Below, in pieces: positions 25,179-34,337 of a stretch of DNA of 48,741 nucleotides. This DNA is from Nitrospirota bacterium (GTDB taxonomy: Bacteria > Nitrospirota > Leptospirillia > Leptospirillales > Leptospirillaceae). Under the pieces are notes generated by a model. It worked only from the letters and a program-made list of their open reading frames with translations. It did not search any database and had not been told where the DNA came from. Location of the stretch: positions 1 through 48,741 of the forward strand of contig JAMCWM010000035.1 in NCBI GenBank assembly GCA_023481175.1. The letters are read 5' to 3'. Made by a program: the position numbers and the translations under genes. Numbering within the stretch: position 1 is the first letter of the stretch; every line of letters begins with the position of its first letter.

Positions 25179-27821
25179 CTACTCTCCGATCGAGTGGATG
25201 TCGAGTCTGACAAGGTCGAGCAGTTCGTCGTCGCCCAGCTCGGTCAGGTTGATTTCCGTTCCGCCTTCGAGAACGTCCCGCACGAGCTCCGTCTTGGAAC
25301 GGATGAGTTCGTCGATGCGCTCTTCGACGGTGCCGCGGCAGATGAACTTGTGCACCAGAACGTTCCGGTGCTGGCCGATACGCCAGGCCCGGTCGGTCGC
25401 CTGGTTCTCCACCGCAGGGTTCCACCAGCGGTCGAAGTGCACCACATGGGAGGCCGCGGTCAGGTTGAGACCCGTCCCGCCGGCTTTTATGGAGAGGACG
25501 AAAAAGGGGGCGTCCTCGTCCTCCTGGAACCGCCTGACGAGTTCGCGTCGCTTGCCGACCGGGGTCCCGCCGTGGAGGATCAGTCCCTCCCGGCCGAAGA
25601 CGCTCCCCAGGAAAGCCGCCAGGGGCGCCGTGGTCTCCTTGAACTGCGTGAAGACGAGCATCTTCTCCTGCTTCGCGGCGACGGTCTCCGCGATTTCCCC
25701 GAGCCTTGAAAACTTGCCGCTCTCCTCCGGCTTCCAGGAGCCGTCGCCCAGCCACTGGGAGGGGTGGTTGCAGATCTGCTTGAACCGCATCAGGAAGGCC
25801 AGAACAAGCCCCTTGCGCTCGATCCCTTCGGTCTCTCCGAGGGCGGACTCGAGCTCTCCCACCGCCTTCTGGTAGAGGACGGCCTGGGCGGAGTTCAGGG
25901 AACACCAGGCCATGACCTCCGTCTTGTCGGGAAGATCGGAGATGATGGATCTGTCGCTTTTGAGCCGCCGGAGAATGTAGGGTTTGACGAGGGTCCGGAG
26001 CGGACCGTAGTGCGTCCTCTCCTTCGTGAAGTCGGCGAAGGCCCTCTGCGATCCCAGAAGACCCGGATGGGTAAAGTCGAAGAGGGACCAGAGGTCGGAG
26101 AGACGGTTTTCCACGGGGGTCCCGGTCAGGGCGATGCGGGCATGGGCCGAAAGGCTCTTCACGGTCTTCGTCTGTTTCGCTCCCGGGTTCTTGAGGGCCT
26201 GCGCCTCGTCGGCCACGACCAGATGCCAGGGGATCTCCGCGAGATGGGGGAGGCGCATGAGCGTGCCGTAGCTCGTGACGACCAGGTCCACCTCCGACAG
26301 TCGCCCCGCGGAAAGCCCCCGGAGCTCCTCCGGAGAGAGGACGGAAGGATGGGCCACGAGAAGGCGGAGCGACGGCGCGAACCGCCGGGCTTCCTGCTGC
26401 CAGTTGGCAAGGAGCGAGGCCGGAGCCACCAGAAGGCTCGGGCGCGGGCGTTCGAGGGTCAAAAGGAGCGCCAGGACCTGGATCGTCTTGCCGAGCCCCA
26501 TGTCGTCGGCCAGACAGGCCCCCAGCCCCATCCGCACCAGGAGGTTGAGCCATCGGACCCCGGCCTTCTGATAAGGGCGCAGGGTGGCCTTGAGCGCCGG
26601 ACCGGGATCGGCGGAGGCCAGGGATTCCGGGGAGCGGAGGTTGGCGAGAAGGTCGGAGAGCCACTTCCCGGCGACGACCTCGGACCAGTCGGGGTCTGCG
26701 GGCACGGAGCCGTCGAGAGGAGCCCCCGACAGAAGGCGTACGGCCTGGCCGAAGGGCAGTCCCTCTCCGTTTAGCGACCGTTCGACGCCCTCGAAGCGGG
26801 CGATGAGGGTCTCGAGCCGGGATGGGTCCATCTCGACCCACTGGCCGCGGACCCATTGCAGTCCCTCTCCGCTGGCGAGAAGGGAACGGATCTCCTCCGG
26901 GGTCAGGGGCGTTCCGTCGAGCGTCACCTCCATATGGAAGTCGAGCAGGGCGTCCATGCCGAGAACCGAGGGATTCTTCTGGCCCACGGTGGCGGTGACC
27001 CTGGGCCTGGGAGGACGGTCGGAAGACCAGGTCCGTGGCATCCGGACGACGATGCCGGAGGCCTCGAGCCGGGGCACGTCCTTCAGGAAGCGGACGGCCT
27101 CCGGAACCTGCCATCGCAGGGGATGGTAGATCTCGCCGCTGTCCACCATCCCGGCCAGCCACTCGCAGCTCTCCGCCGCCTTCTGGACCGGCAGGAGAAG
27201 AGAGAGAAGCCGGGCGTTCTTTTTGCCGCCGGAAAACTCCGACAGGGCCTGGGAGAGGGGAAGGTGCTGGGCCTTGCCGTGCGACGAGAGGCGGGAGGTG
27301 TAGGTGGCAAGGAAGGCAAAGGGAGCGTCCGGATCCTTGCGGTTTTCGGCGAGGTTGAAGTGGACGCGCCCCACGAGGTTCCATCCCGGATGCTTCGACT
27401 TGAGAAAGGCCTGGAGAGAGCGGCCGGAGGCTTCGAGCTCCGCCTTCACCGCCGCCTCGATCTCCGACCAGAGGTTTTCCAGGATCTCCGGGGAGAGATA
27501 CTCCCCCCCCGTCATCGGCGGAGCGTCGAGACAAAGGGTTCCGAGGAGCTCCTTCTCGGGGGCGGCCACGGCGATCTCCGACCCTTCCGGTATCGCCGTG
27601 AGCGCCGTCACGTACCGACTGGCAAAGTCCCGCCAGAAGGCCAGGGCCGGGGGAAGGGCCGTCGTCGCCTCCCCGGCCCCCAGAGCCACGAGTCCGAAGC
27701 CGTTTCCCCGGTCAAAGGCTTCCCCGAGCCTTCCGTCGAGATTCTCCGGAAGAGGGGGTGCCTCCGCCTCTTCGGCGAACTGGAGGTGTCCCCGGGGAGT
27801 CAGCCTGAGGGTGCGGGTCAT
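25179..27821 (-). CDS. SNF2-family ATPase with bacterial SNF2-associated N-terminal domain
   Basis: 880 residues. The N-terminal 400 residues have the pattern of the bacterial SNF2-associated region (PPALAFWRDFASRYVTALT near 57; GVERSLNGEGLPFGQAVRLL near 346). The motor follows: LADDMGLGKT (437-446), VVADEAQALKNPGAK near 536, LTGTPVENRLSDLWSLFDF, then lobe 2 with LVFTQFKETTAPL, VLSIKAGGTGLNLTAASHV and ENQATDRAWRIGQHRNVLVHKF. It has no SWIM finger of its own; the adjacent gene supplies one. Genes of this type next to a SWIM gene are a recurring bacterial pair, proposed to act in DNA repair or chromosome maintenance. It is the first gene of the leftward set; the start at 27821 has GGAAAGACCG upstream. 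Confidence 0.93.
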   Translation of the reverse strand: MTRTLRLTPRGHLQFAEEAEAPPLPENLDGRLGEAFDRGNGFGLVALGAGEATTALPPALAFWRDFASRYVTALTAIPEGSEIAVAAPEKELLGTLCLDAPPMTGGEYLSPEILENLWSEIEAAVKAELEASGRSLQAFLKSKHPGWNLVGRVHFNLAENRKDPDAPFAFLATYTSRLSSHGKAQHLPLSQALSEFSGGKKNARLLSLLLPVQKAAESCEWLAGMVDSGEIYHPLRWQVPEAVRFLKDVPRLEASGIVVRMPRTWSSDRPPRPRVTATVGQKNPSVLGMDALLDFHMEVTLDGTPLTPEEIRSLLASGEGLQWVRGQWVEMDPSRLETLIARFEGVERSLNGEGLPFGQAVRLLSGAPLDGSVPADPDWSEVVAGKWLSDLLANLRSPESLASADPGPALKATLRPYQKAGVRWLNLLVRMGLGACLADDMGLGKTIQVLALLLTLERPRPSLLVAPASLLANWQQEARRFAPSLRLLVAHPSVLSPEELRGLSAGRLSEVDLVVTSYGTLMRLPHLAEIPWHLVVADEAQALKNPGAKQTKTVKSLSAHARIALTGTPVENRLSDLWSLFDFTHPGLLGSQRAFADFTKERTHYGPLRTLVKPYILRRLKSDRSIISDLPDKTEVMAWCSLNSAQAVLYQKAVGELESALGETEGIERKGLVLAFLMRFKQICNHPSQWLGDGSWKPEESGKFSRLGEIAETVAAKQEKMLVFTQFKETTAPLAAFLGSVFGREGLILHGGTPVGKRRELVRRFQEDEDAPFFVLSIKAGGTGLNLTAASHVVHFDRWWNPAVENQATDRAWRIGQHRNVLVHKFICRGTVEERIDELIRSKTELVRDVLEGGTEINLTELGDDELLDLVRLDIHSIGE

Positions 27822-28685
27822 CGGTCTTTCCGGACGTCCGGCAACTCTCCCGTCGACGCCTCCGCCACACAGGAGCGAGCGATCCCTTTCCGTTTCCGGG
27901 GGATTCCTCTGTCAGTCATAGTCGGTACGGCCAGTCTTCCTGAAGGGTCCACCCAAGAGGTCCCATGCGGACGAAACCGAAAAAGAAGGCTCCTCGGGGT
28001 TTTTTGGGGGTGAAAACGGAACCAGACTCCGATTTAACATGGCCGATGTCAAGCCTCTTGAGCAAAGAACCAAGGCTGTTTCGTCGAATTCGACGAAACA
28101 CACCGTCGTACTTGTTTTCGCCTTGTTCACTTTTGCTCGGATTTCTGAAAACGCCTGCAACCCCGGGCGAGACTCATTTCGACGATTGATCAGACCGATA
28201 GGCGTGTGTTAAGCGCCGAAAACGGCTCGGGGGGACACCCTGATTGTGTTTCGTCGGGAGCTTTCTTCCCTCTAAACTGAGGGAACGCACAAGGAAAGGA
28301 CAGGCATCTCGCCCCGTTTCTGGAAGAATGGTTTTGCCGGACAGCCATTTGCCAGAACAAAGAACCAAGGAGACGAGAGGCTTGTTTCTACTATCCTCGA
28401 TCACCTTCAAAAATTCAAGTCTTGTGCGACACGAAGTCGCATCGGTAAACTGTTCAAGAAGTGGACCGGCTGTTCAGCCAGCCGCCCCCCCGGGACATGC
28501 AAGAGGAGTCGGTGCCTTGTATGGAACTCCCGCGAACGGTCCAGCCGGCAACGGTTGGCCAAACTTGCTTGGGGAGGCCGAAGGTGACCTGCAACGGGCA
28601 CCGAGGGGCAAGAGTTAGAACGAACAGGGACGTGCACAAGCGAACTTTCGCGGTGTTCGTTCCAGAACGCAGGAGGGTCTCTCAA
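27822..28685. other. 864-bp non-coding region upstream of the SNF2 operon
   Basis: No gene I can support. It holds a 24-bp perfect palindrome (28077-28100), a 13-bp direct repeat CAAAGAACCAAGG (28063-28075 and 28358-28370), a hairpin TGCGAC-N5-GTCGCA (28425-28441) and an inverted repeat GAACGAACA/TGTTCGTTC (28618-28626, 28654-28662). Bases 28388-28422 resemble the start of the ISL3-type gene at 37.9 kb. Short open frames here have no ribosome site or recognisable product. Confidence 0.5.
28077..28100. promoter_or_regulatory. 24-bp perfect palindrome, operator-like
   Basis: The half-site TGTTTCGTCGAA is followed at once by its exact reverse complement. A single half-site, TGTTTCGTCG, recurs at 28247-28256. 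It lies 256 bp upstream of the leftward SNF2 operon start and 586 bp upstream of the rightward DUF6398 gene. It could be an operator for a dimeric regulator; no terminator-like T tract follows it. Confidence 0.45.
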
Positions 28686-29195
28686 ATGAGCGGATCGGAT
28701 CGGGTCCCGGCAGCACTGCAGGAAAGGTATCACGAAGTCATCGCCTTGACGGATAAATGCTGTCAGGAACTGTTGACACAAGAATACGGCGACTTGTGTC
28801 GAAAAATGGCGGCCAGTCTTTGTCGCAAACGGCCATCGCCGTTGATATCCGGCAAGGCCAGTACTTGGGCCTGCGGAATCGTCTACTCAATAGGCCGCGT
28901 CAATTTTCTTTTCGACAAGAGTCAGACTCCCTATTTGAGAGCGGACGAACTATGCGGGCACTTCGGTCTGAGCACGAGTACCGGCACGGCAAAATCGAAA
29001 GCGATTATGGATATTCTGAATGTCGGGTTAATGGATCCGGTCTGGACGTTGCCGAGTCGTCAGGCGGACAACCCGATGGCATGGCTCATCATGGTGAACG
29101 GAACGGTCGTCGATGCCCGAGCCATGCCGAAGGAGATTCAGGAAGAAGCCATTCGCCGGGGATTGATCCCCTCTCTCCCGGTCGATGGATCCTGA
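28686..29195 (+). CDS. DUF6398-domain protein
   Basis: 169 residues from ATG 28686, with GGAGGG eight bases upstream; upstream in-frame ATGs lack a site and lead into Pro-rich nonsense. The sequence VPAALQERYHEVIALTDKCCQE, then LISGKASTWACGIVYSIGRVNFLFD and CGHFGLSTSTGTAKSKAIMD, is of the DUF6398 type: a helical domain with an HTH-like segment (ADELCGHFGLSTSTGTAKSKA). The biochemical function of this family is unknown to me; it is often found in accessory regions. The 3' end faces the decayed HicA-like gene on the other strand. No partner gene is evident. Confidence 0.75.
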   Translation: MSGSDRVPAALQERYHEVIALTDKCCQELLTQEYGDLCRKMAASLCRKRPSPLISGKASTWACGIVYSIGRVNFLFDKSQTPYLRADELCGHFGLSTSTGTAKSKAIMDILNVGLMDPVWTLPSRQADNPMAWLIMVNGTVVDARAMPKEIQEEAIRRGLIPSLPVDGS

Positions 29196-29231
29196 GGAGG
29201 GCCCAAAACAGAACAAAAGATTGAGAAGGGA

Positions 29232-29369
29232 TTCGATCTTGGACTCGACCGGGGAATGCTTGTTTGTCAGGGGACTGAACCAGATCTCGTGATCGCCCTT
29301 CCCCGGTCGGACGAACGTGCAACCGTTTGCCCTGAGCGTTCGCTTGACGTCCTGAAAATAATCGGCCAT
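29232..29369 (-). pseudogene. HicA-type toxin, C-terminally lost
   Basis: The ATG at 29369 opens a protein starting MADYFQDVKRTLRANGCTF and RPGKGDHEIWFSP, the RNA-binding front of HicA mRNA interferases including the catalytic histidine in GDHEIW. After about residue 46 (VESKIE) the expected ending (SRHTANAILKQAG-like) is replaced by unrelated residues, and the frame stays open by chance to 29028, running into the convergent DUF6398 gene. The toxin fold would be incomplete. The likely cognate antitoxin is the DUF1902 fragment to its right, now separated by a HigA-like gene. Confidence 0.7.
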
Positions 29370-29457
29370 CAGACCTTGAATGGATCCGCGTCCGGAAGAG
29401 TCAAGAGATCTGCGGGGCGGGGACTTCCTGGGAAGGTCCGTTTTACCGAATGAAATC

Positions 29458-29735
29458 TCAGGCGGTTATTTTTTCGACGGATGGCTTCGGGTTTTTTCGG
29501 GCAGAACACAAATCCCGCTGCAATTGAATCTTGAGCCAGAAATCCGCCTGAATTCCAAGAGCGGCTTCAAGACGCAAGGCCATCTCGACGCGCTCATGTC
29601 GGAACGTGCGTTCAAAAGGGCAGAAAGGGCCTGGCGGGAGACTTTCAAGCGTTTCGCCGCCTCGGAAACACTCATCCCAGGCGGGAGGTATTCTCTCAAC
29701 ACTTCTCCAGGATGAGCCGGATCGTTCATGGTCAT
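29458..29735 (-). pseudogene. HigA-type XRE antitoxin, frameshifted
   Basis: Starting at 29735 the product HPGEVLREYLPPGMSVSEAA and KRLKVSRQALSALLNARSDMS is a standard HigA helix-turn-helix antitoxin. Directly after DMS the frame breaks: the expected continuation EMALRLEAALGIQADFWLK and IQLQRDLCSARKN is encoded in a different frame and runs to a TGA at 29458-29460. A net change of one base (or +2) near 29605 explains it. The HTH may still be made as a truncated 89-residue protein. Its ATG overlaps the stop of the DUF1902 fragment. No HigB toxin gene is adjacent. Confidence 0.75.
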
Positions 29736-29869
29736 CGATTTTTCTCCTTCAGGGCTTCCATCGTTTCGGCTTCCGTGACGAGACCTGGAACGTCCTCGCT
29801 TTCCACAACCCAGACACCGGCCTCGTCGTCCCAGATTGCGCTGACTTCGACAATTTTTCCGTCCGTCAT
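29732..29869 (-). pseudogene. DUF1902 antitoxin-like protein, truncated
   Basis: From ATG 29869 (GGAGAAATC directly before it) the 45 codons read MTDGKIVEVSAIWDDEAG and VWVVESEDVPGLVTEAET, the beta-sheet front of DUF1902/HicB-like antitoxins. Full proteins continue with a helix and an IPELLEL-type end; here the frame stops at ALKEKNR and overlaps the HigA-like start. DUF1902 proteins commonly precede a HicA gene, so this and the fragment at 29232-29369 are probably the two halves of one old TA pair split by a HigA-like gene. Confidence 0.65.
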
Positions 29870-30668
29870 GATTTCTCCGTTTGATTCCCGTTTCCCGGGA
29901 TTAAAAGTCCTGATTAGCACGATTGTTCCGCCCGGCTCCGCCCGATTCCGATATTTCTCAACCAGAAGGCGCATACTCTATGTCCACCTGTAGTCGGAGG
30001 ACTGCCATGCCTATGAATCGTTTGTGCGACGAGCAAAGGTTCGTCAGAAATTGTTCATCGTATACAATACGTTACGAAGAGAACCTCCCGTTCCCTCGGG
30101 AGTAGCCTATCCGGGCGTGCGGTTCCGGTAACGGAACCGTGCGGAGCCTCGGAGACAACGTACCGGCCCCATTCCGGGGACAACCGAACCGCGAGGAACG
30201 GTTGAGATCTGCGAGCATCGCGCGGGTTCCGGGCCAGGCTGGCCGACATGTCTAACGCAAGTGAACTGTCGCAAGGACCGTGACATAGAACAGGCGAAAG
30301 ATGCTATGTTTCAAGAAGATCGCCTGAACCAAACGGTAACAGAGCCGGTTATCCCTCTATACGATGGGGATACAGGGACACTACGGCTTCCGGTCCAAAG
30401 ACAGAGCCTAAATCGGTCGTGTTTCTGACGCGCAACTCGGTAAACCCGATCGCGTCCCGAGGCGTTTCTTCTCGGGAAAGCCCCTCGCAAGAGGTGCCGA
30501 TACGCGAGCGGGCAAAGGAATCGGGAGAAAGCCAATGCCCCGCTGTAATGGCGGGGATAGGGTCCGCATCCTCCACGGATGTCATGGCCCGAACCGAAAG
30601 GTTGCCCACTTCCCGATAGTCGTTTGTCGCGAAACTCATTGGCGAACTTTTAAACGAGGAAAAGGCAA

Positions 30669-32189
30669 ATGGGACGATCTCAACAATCGTGTGCTCCCTC
30701 GGACCTTCCCTTCGAGGAGTGGTCCCAGATCCCTTGGGACCAATTCGAGAAAAGGGTTCAAAAGCTCCAGACGAGAATCGCGAAGGCAATCCGGGAGAGG
30801 AAATTCGGAAAGGCGCGAGCCCTCCAGAACATCCTCACCCGCTCGCTGGCCGCCAGAGCGTTGGCGGTCCGGCGCGTCACCACGAACAAGGGCGCCAAGA
30901 CGCCCGGGGTGGACCGTGTACGTTGGTCCACCGCAAAGCAGAAGATGAAGGCCCTGAAAAAGTTGTCGAAACGCAGGGAGTATCATGCCCTGCCGCTGCG
31001 CCGCGTTTACATTCCCAAAAGAAATGGCAAGCTCCGACCTCTCGGAATCCCGACGATGCTCGACAGAGCGATGCAGGCCTTGTACCTTCTGGCCCTGCTG
31101 CCCGTCGCGGAGGAAGAGGCGTATCCTCACTCCTACGGGTTCCGCCCGTATCGATCCACGGCCGACGCGATCGAACAGACTTTCAAGCTTCTTTCTCGCT
31201 CGGATGCACCAGTGTGGGTTCTGGAAGGGGATATCGTCGGCTGTTTCGACAACATTTCCCACGACTGGCTTCTCCGGAACGTCTTTTTGGACCGGAAGAT
31301 GCTTCACGAATGGCTCACGTCAGGGTTCATCGACCGTCATTCCCTCTACCCGACCCTTGCAGGAACTCCACAGGGAGATATTGTTTCACCCACCGCGGCA
31401 AATATTGCGCTGTCGGGGCTGGGGCCGTTTCTCGAGTCCCGGTTTCCCTCGTCTCACCGGGTGAATATCGTGATCTATGCCGACGACTTCGTTGTGACCG
31501 GGGCCTCGAAAGAGATCCTCGAACAAGAAGTCCGTCCCGCAGTGGAACTCTTCCTGCGGGAACGGGGTCTCGAACTGTCTCAGGAAAAGACCCGCGTTGT
31601 GCATATCGCGGAGGGCTTTGACTTTCTCGGCCAGAACGTCCGGAAGTACGATGGCAAGCTCCTCATCACTCCGGCGTGGAAAAATGTCCAGGCGCTACTG
31701 GACAAGGTCCGGGACATTGTGAATCAGTCCAAGGCAAAAACGCAGGAATGGCTAATTGAGAAACTCAACCCCATTCTGCGTGGATGGGCCATGTTCCATC
31801 GGCACATCTGTGCCAAAGAAACCTACCAATGGGTCGATAAGGTCATCTTCCGCATGATCTGGAGATGGGCGAAGCGGCGACATTCCAACAAGGGGGCCCG
31901 ATGGGTGAAGAAGCGATACTTTCATCGCATAGGAACCCGGAACTGGGTGTTCGCCTCGGAGGCAACGGAGAAGCACTGCCTTTACAACACCGCTTCGACG
32001 CCGATCCGTCGGCATGTCAAGATCAAAGGTCATGCCAACCCGTTTCATCCCGACTGGTTCCCTTACTTCTCGCAGAGAAAATCTACTGCCAAGATCCGAA
32101 GAGAGCTTGATACTTTCTTCGGCGGGACCATCGGAACTCCGATCAATCGTGGTCAATTGCCGGCTCTGGAGGGATCCAGTGCTTCGTAG
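30669..32189 (+). CDS. ltrA: Group II intron reverse transcriptase/maturase
   Basis: 506 residues encoded inside the intron. RT motifs run in order: RRVYIPKRNGKLRPLGIPT (RT1-2), YGFRPYRSTADAI, VLEGDIVGCFDNI (first catalytic Asp), GTPQGDIVSPTAANIAL, and YADD at 270-273 with the catalytic pair. The maturase X domain follows (RGWAMFHRHICAKETYQWVDKV). After IKGHANPFHPDWFPYF the usual HNH endonuclease is absent; the protein ends after about 30 unrelated residues. It would support splicing and endonuclease-independent insertion. The start ATG has GAGGAAAAGG upstream. The frame is intact. Confidence 0.95.
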   Translation: MGRSQQSCAPSDLPFEEWSQIPWDQFEKRVQKLQTRIAKAIRERKFGKARALQNILTRSLAARALAVRRVTTNKGAKTPGVDRVRWSTAKQKMKALKKLSKRREYHALPLRRVYIPKRNGKLRPLGIPTMLDRAMQALYLLALLPVAEEEAYPHSYGFRPYRSTADAIEQTFKLLSRSDAPVWVLEGDIVGCFDNISHDWLLRNVFLDRKMLHEWLTSGFIDRHSLYPTLAGTPQGDIVSPTAANIALSGLGPFLESRFPSSHRVNIVIYADDFVVTGASKEILEQEVRPAVELFLRERGLELSQEKTRVVHIAEGFDFLGQNVRKYDGKLLITPAWKNVQALLDKVRDIVNQSKAKTQEWLIEKLNPILRGWAMFHRHICAKETYQWVDKVIFRMIWRWAKRRHSNKGARWVKKRYFHRIGTRNWVFASEATEKHCLYNTASTPIRRHVKIKGHANPFHPDWFPYFSQRKSTAKIRRELDTFFGGTIGTPINRGQLPALEGSSAS

Positions 32190-32195
32190 CGGCCC

Positions 32196-32229
32196 GAGCC
32201 CGGTACGGCGAAAGTCGTTCGCCGGGTTC
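32196..32229 (+). ncRNA. Group II intron domain V
   Basis: A canonical 34-nt hairpin starting GAGCCCGGTACGGCG, with a GAAA tetraloop-type cap and ending CGCCGGGTTC. Domain V is the catalytic core of the ribozyme. A domain VI-like hairpin (about 32232-32262) and the intron end follow directly. Confidence 0.9.
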
Positions 32230-33469
32230 CGAGGGGGGGATGGCGCAGTAATGCGTTGTCCCTACCCGACGCAATTTCAGCCAGGCTTGTCGCTGACCTT
32301 TACCCATATCTCCGCCGCTTGAGCACAGGAGATGTGGAACCGGCCAGTCGCATCCTCTCCAGAATTTCCCAAAATTCGGCAATCTTCTCGAGATCCTTGA
32401 GCCCCTTCCAGAGCACTTCGGTCCCAGGTTCCCCATCCCCCTTGCGTCCGAGGAACCCGCCCATCTTGGCCGTCATCCGGATCGCCTCCCGAAGCGTGGG
32501 CGGCGTCTCCGGAGGCTCGGGATTCTTGGTGTGGTAGATACACACGGCCTTCCGTTCGGCCTCCTCGAAGAAGACCATACAAGGGGCATCGGGGATCTCT
32601 TGTCCCAGCTTTGTCATATGGAAGAGTCGCCACGCCACCACCATGTCGATCGCCAGGCAGGCTTCGAGACGCTGGTCGTTGCCCAACTGGCGGTCGAAGG
32701 TGCGGCACCCGGACTTCCCGCGTCCGATGAAAGACCTCGATGCCCCATCGTTTCGCATACCAGCCGACCACCTCCTCCGCCTTCTCGAGGGAATCGAGCG
32801 GCTCGGTTCCTTCGGAACCGTCGGTCTCGGTGACGACGACCGCCTAAAGACGCGCGGGAACCACTCCTTTGGACTTTCCTTGCGCCGGAGGGGCGAGTTC
32901 GAAGCTTCCGGTGCGCACGGCGAGCCTCGCCGTGCGCACCGGTCGTCCGCCCTTCCGGGGGATCTCGACCTCGATCGTCCCGGAGGCGGGTTGGCTTTTC
33001 GCGCTCTCCCACAGCGCCGTGGCCTCGGTCGTCATCCGGTCCTTCACGGCCCGGACAAGAAGTCCGGGCCCCTTGGGATCCCGGGTGGCCAAGGCCAGGA
33101 ACTCGTAGAAGTCCAACTCCCGGTCCCCCACGCTGACTAGCCGGGTTCCGGGAAGAAGGGCCTGAATCCGGGCTACTTCCCGAAAGGTCGCAAGCCACTT
33201 TTCGCTCTCGCTCTTCGGGTCCGGTAACGCAGGAGGCTCAGGCGGCGCGTTCCTGGGCTTTCTCCCTCGCTTCTTCGGAGGGGGAGGGGCGGGCTTCTCC
33301 TTGGGACGCACCCACGTCTGGGCCTGCACCATTCCCAGGGGCGTTCCGTCGGGCGTAAAGGCCACCATATCGTGAAGTGGGTGGCTTTGTCAAGACAGTT
33401 TTTGGCCATTTTTTAAGCACATACATTTGAGACAAAGTATCTCTGTTGGTAGGACTTTTCCTTTCTGTT

Positions 33470-34337
33470 TCAGGTTGGTGAAAGTATTGGTTTGTTTCCT
33501 TTCGAGAGAACTTCCCAAGGGGTTTGATAATCCAGTGATTGGTGTGGTCTTTTCGTGTTATAAAACACGAACCAATCGCGGATTCTTTCTCTCGCATGTC
33601 GAGGACTTGTCGTACGCATTGAGGTAAACCTCCTCATACTTGATACTTCTCCATAACCGTTCGGTAAAAATGTTGTCGATGGCTCGTCCCTTTCCGTCCA
33701 TACTGACCAGGATATCGCGGGAAAGAAGACGTTCCAGGTAGCTGTCACTGGTGAAATGGCTCCCTTGGTCGCTGTTGAAAATCGTGGGAAAAGCGGTCAA
33801 AAAAGCCCGATCCACGGCATCCAGGACAAACGGCATCTCGAGGGTCTGATCGAGCGCCCAGGAGACGACGTAACGAGAGTACCAGTCGATAATTGCCACC
33901 AGGTACATCCAGCCGTGAGGCATGCGGATGTAGGTGATATCGATCCCCCATATATGGTGTGGATACTGGGCCGTAATGTTCCTGAGCAAGTAGGGATAGA
34001 TCTTGTGTTCCAGAGCCCGTTTGCTGAGATTGGGTCCCGGGTGGATCCCCTGAATCCCCATTTCGCGCATTGCAGTCCGGACACGGTCTCGCCCCACAAC
34101 AAGCCCTTCTCTCCCAAGAACGGCCTCAATCCGGCGACTTCCGTAGAAGGGCCAGCGGGTATAGATCTCGTCGATCCGGTGCCGGAGAGAAACCTCTTCA
34201 GCTGACGGCAAGACCGCCTGGTAATAGAGACCGGAACGGGAGAGTCCCAGAAGCGTGGCTTGTGTCGAGAGAGAGAACTCCGGACAGTCGCGTTCGACCA
34301 GGTTTTTGCGGTCTCCATGGGTTAGGCTAGTCCTGAC
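33470..34337 (-). pseudogene. IS3-family transposase OrfB, 1-bp insertion near the end
   Basis: The frame after the slip site reads HGDRKNLVERDCPEFSLSTQ, an HTH_21 segment (YGSRRIEAVLGREGLVVGRDR) and the rve catalytic core: first Asp in IWGIDITYI, second in FNSDQGSHFTSD and Glu in IFTERLWRSIKYEEVYL. After LNAYD one extra A (33607-33608) shifts the frame, so the conserved end SPRHARERIRDWFVF and YNTKRPHQSLDYQTP lies in another frame up to 33470, while the actual product stops at 33558. The DDE residues are intact, but the C-terminal part is scrambled. Translation depends on -1 slippage from orfA at 34338-34345. Confidence 0.8.

Larger units (their letters stand above)
30024..32270 (+). mobile_element. 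Group II intron, 2247 bp
   Basis: The 5' end is GTGCG at 30024, the consensus start of group II introns, followed by a GACGA/TCGTC first stem. The last exon bases ATCGTTT (30017-30023, IBS1) pair over seven positions, one of them G-U, with AAACGGT at 30331-30337 (EBS1), which fixes the boundary. The RNA domain I region covers 30024-30668, the maturase 30669-32189, domain V 32196-32229, and the 3' end is CTACCCGAC at 32262-32270. The intron lies about 6 bp outside the left end of the IS4-type element. Confidence 0.87.

Noticed and set aside
23578..27534. A leftward open frame of about 1300 codons overlapping the SWIM and second SNF2 genes in another frame
   Set aside because: The true frames have clear SNF2 and SWIM motifs. 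This frame is Gly/Arg/Pro/Ser-rich with no motif and is open only because of the GC-rich code.
28461..28685. A longer N-terminus for the DUF6398 protein
   Set aside because: The added 75 residues are Pro/Arg-rich and unlike the family, and the strong ribosome site is at the ATG 28686.
30117..30143. Alternative group II intron 5' ends at GTGCG 30117 and 30139
   Set aside because: Neither is preceded by exon bases that pair with the EBS1 candidate, while the site at 30024 gives a 7-bp match.
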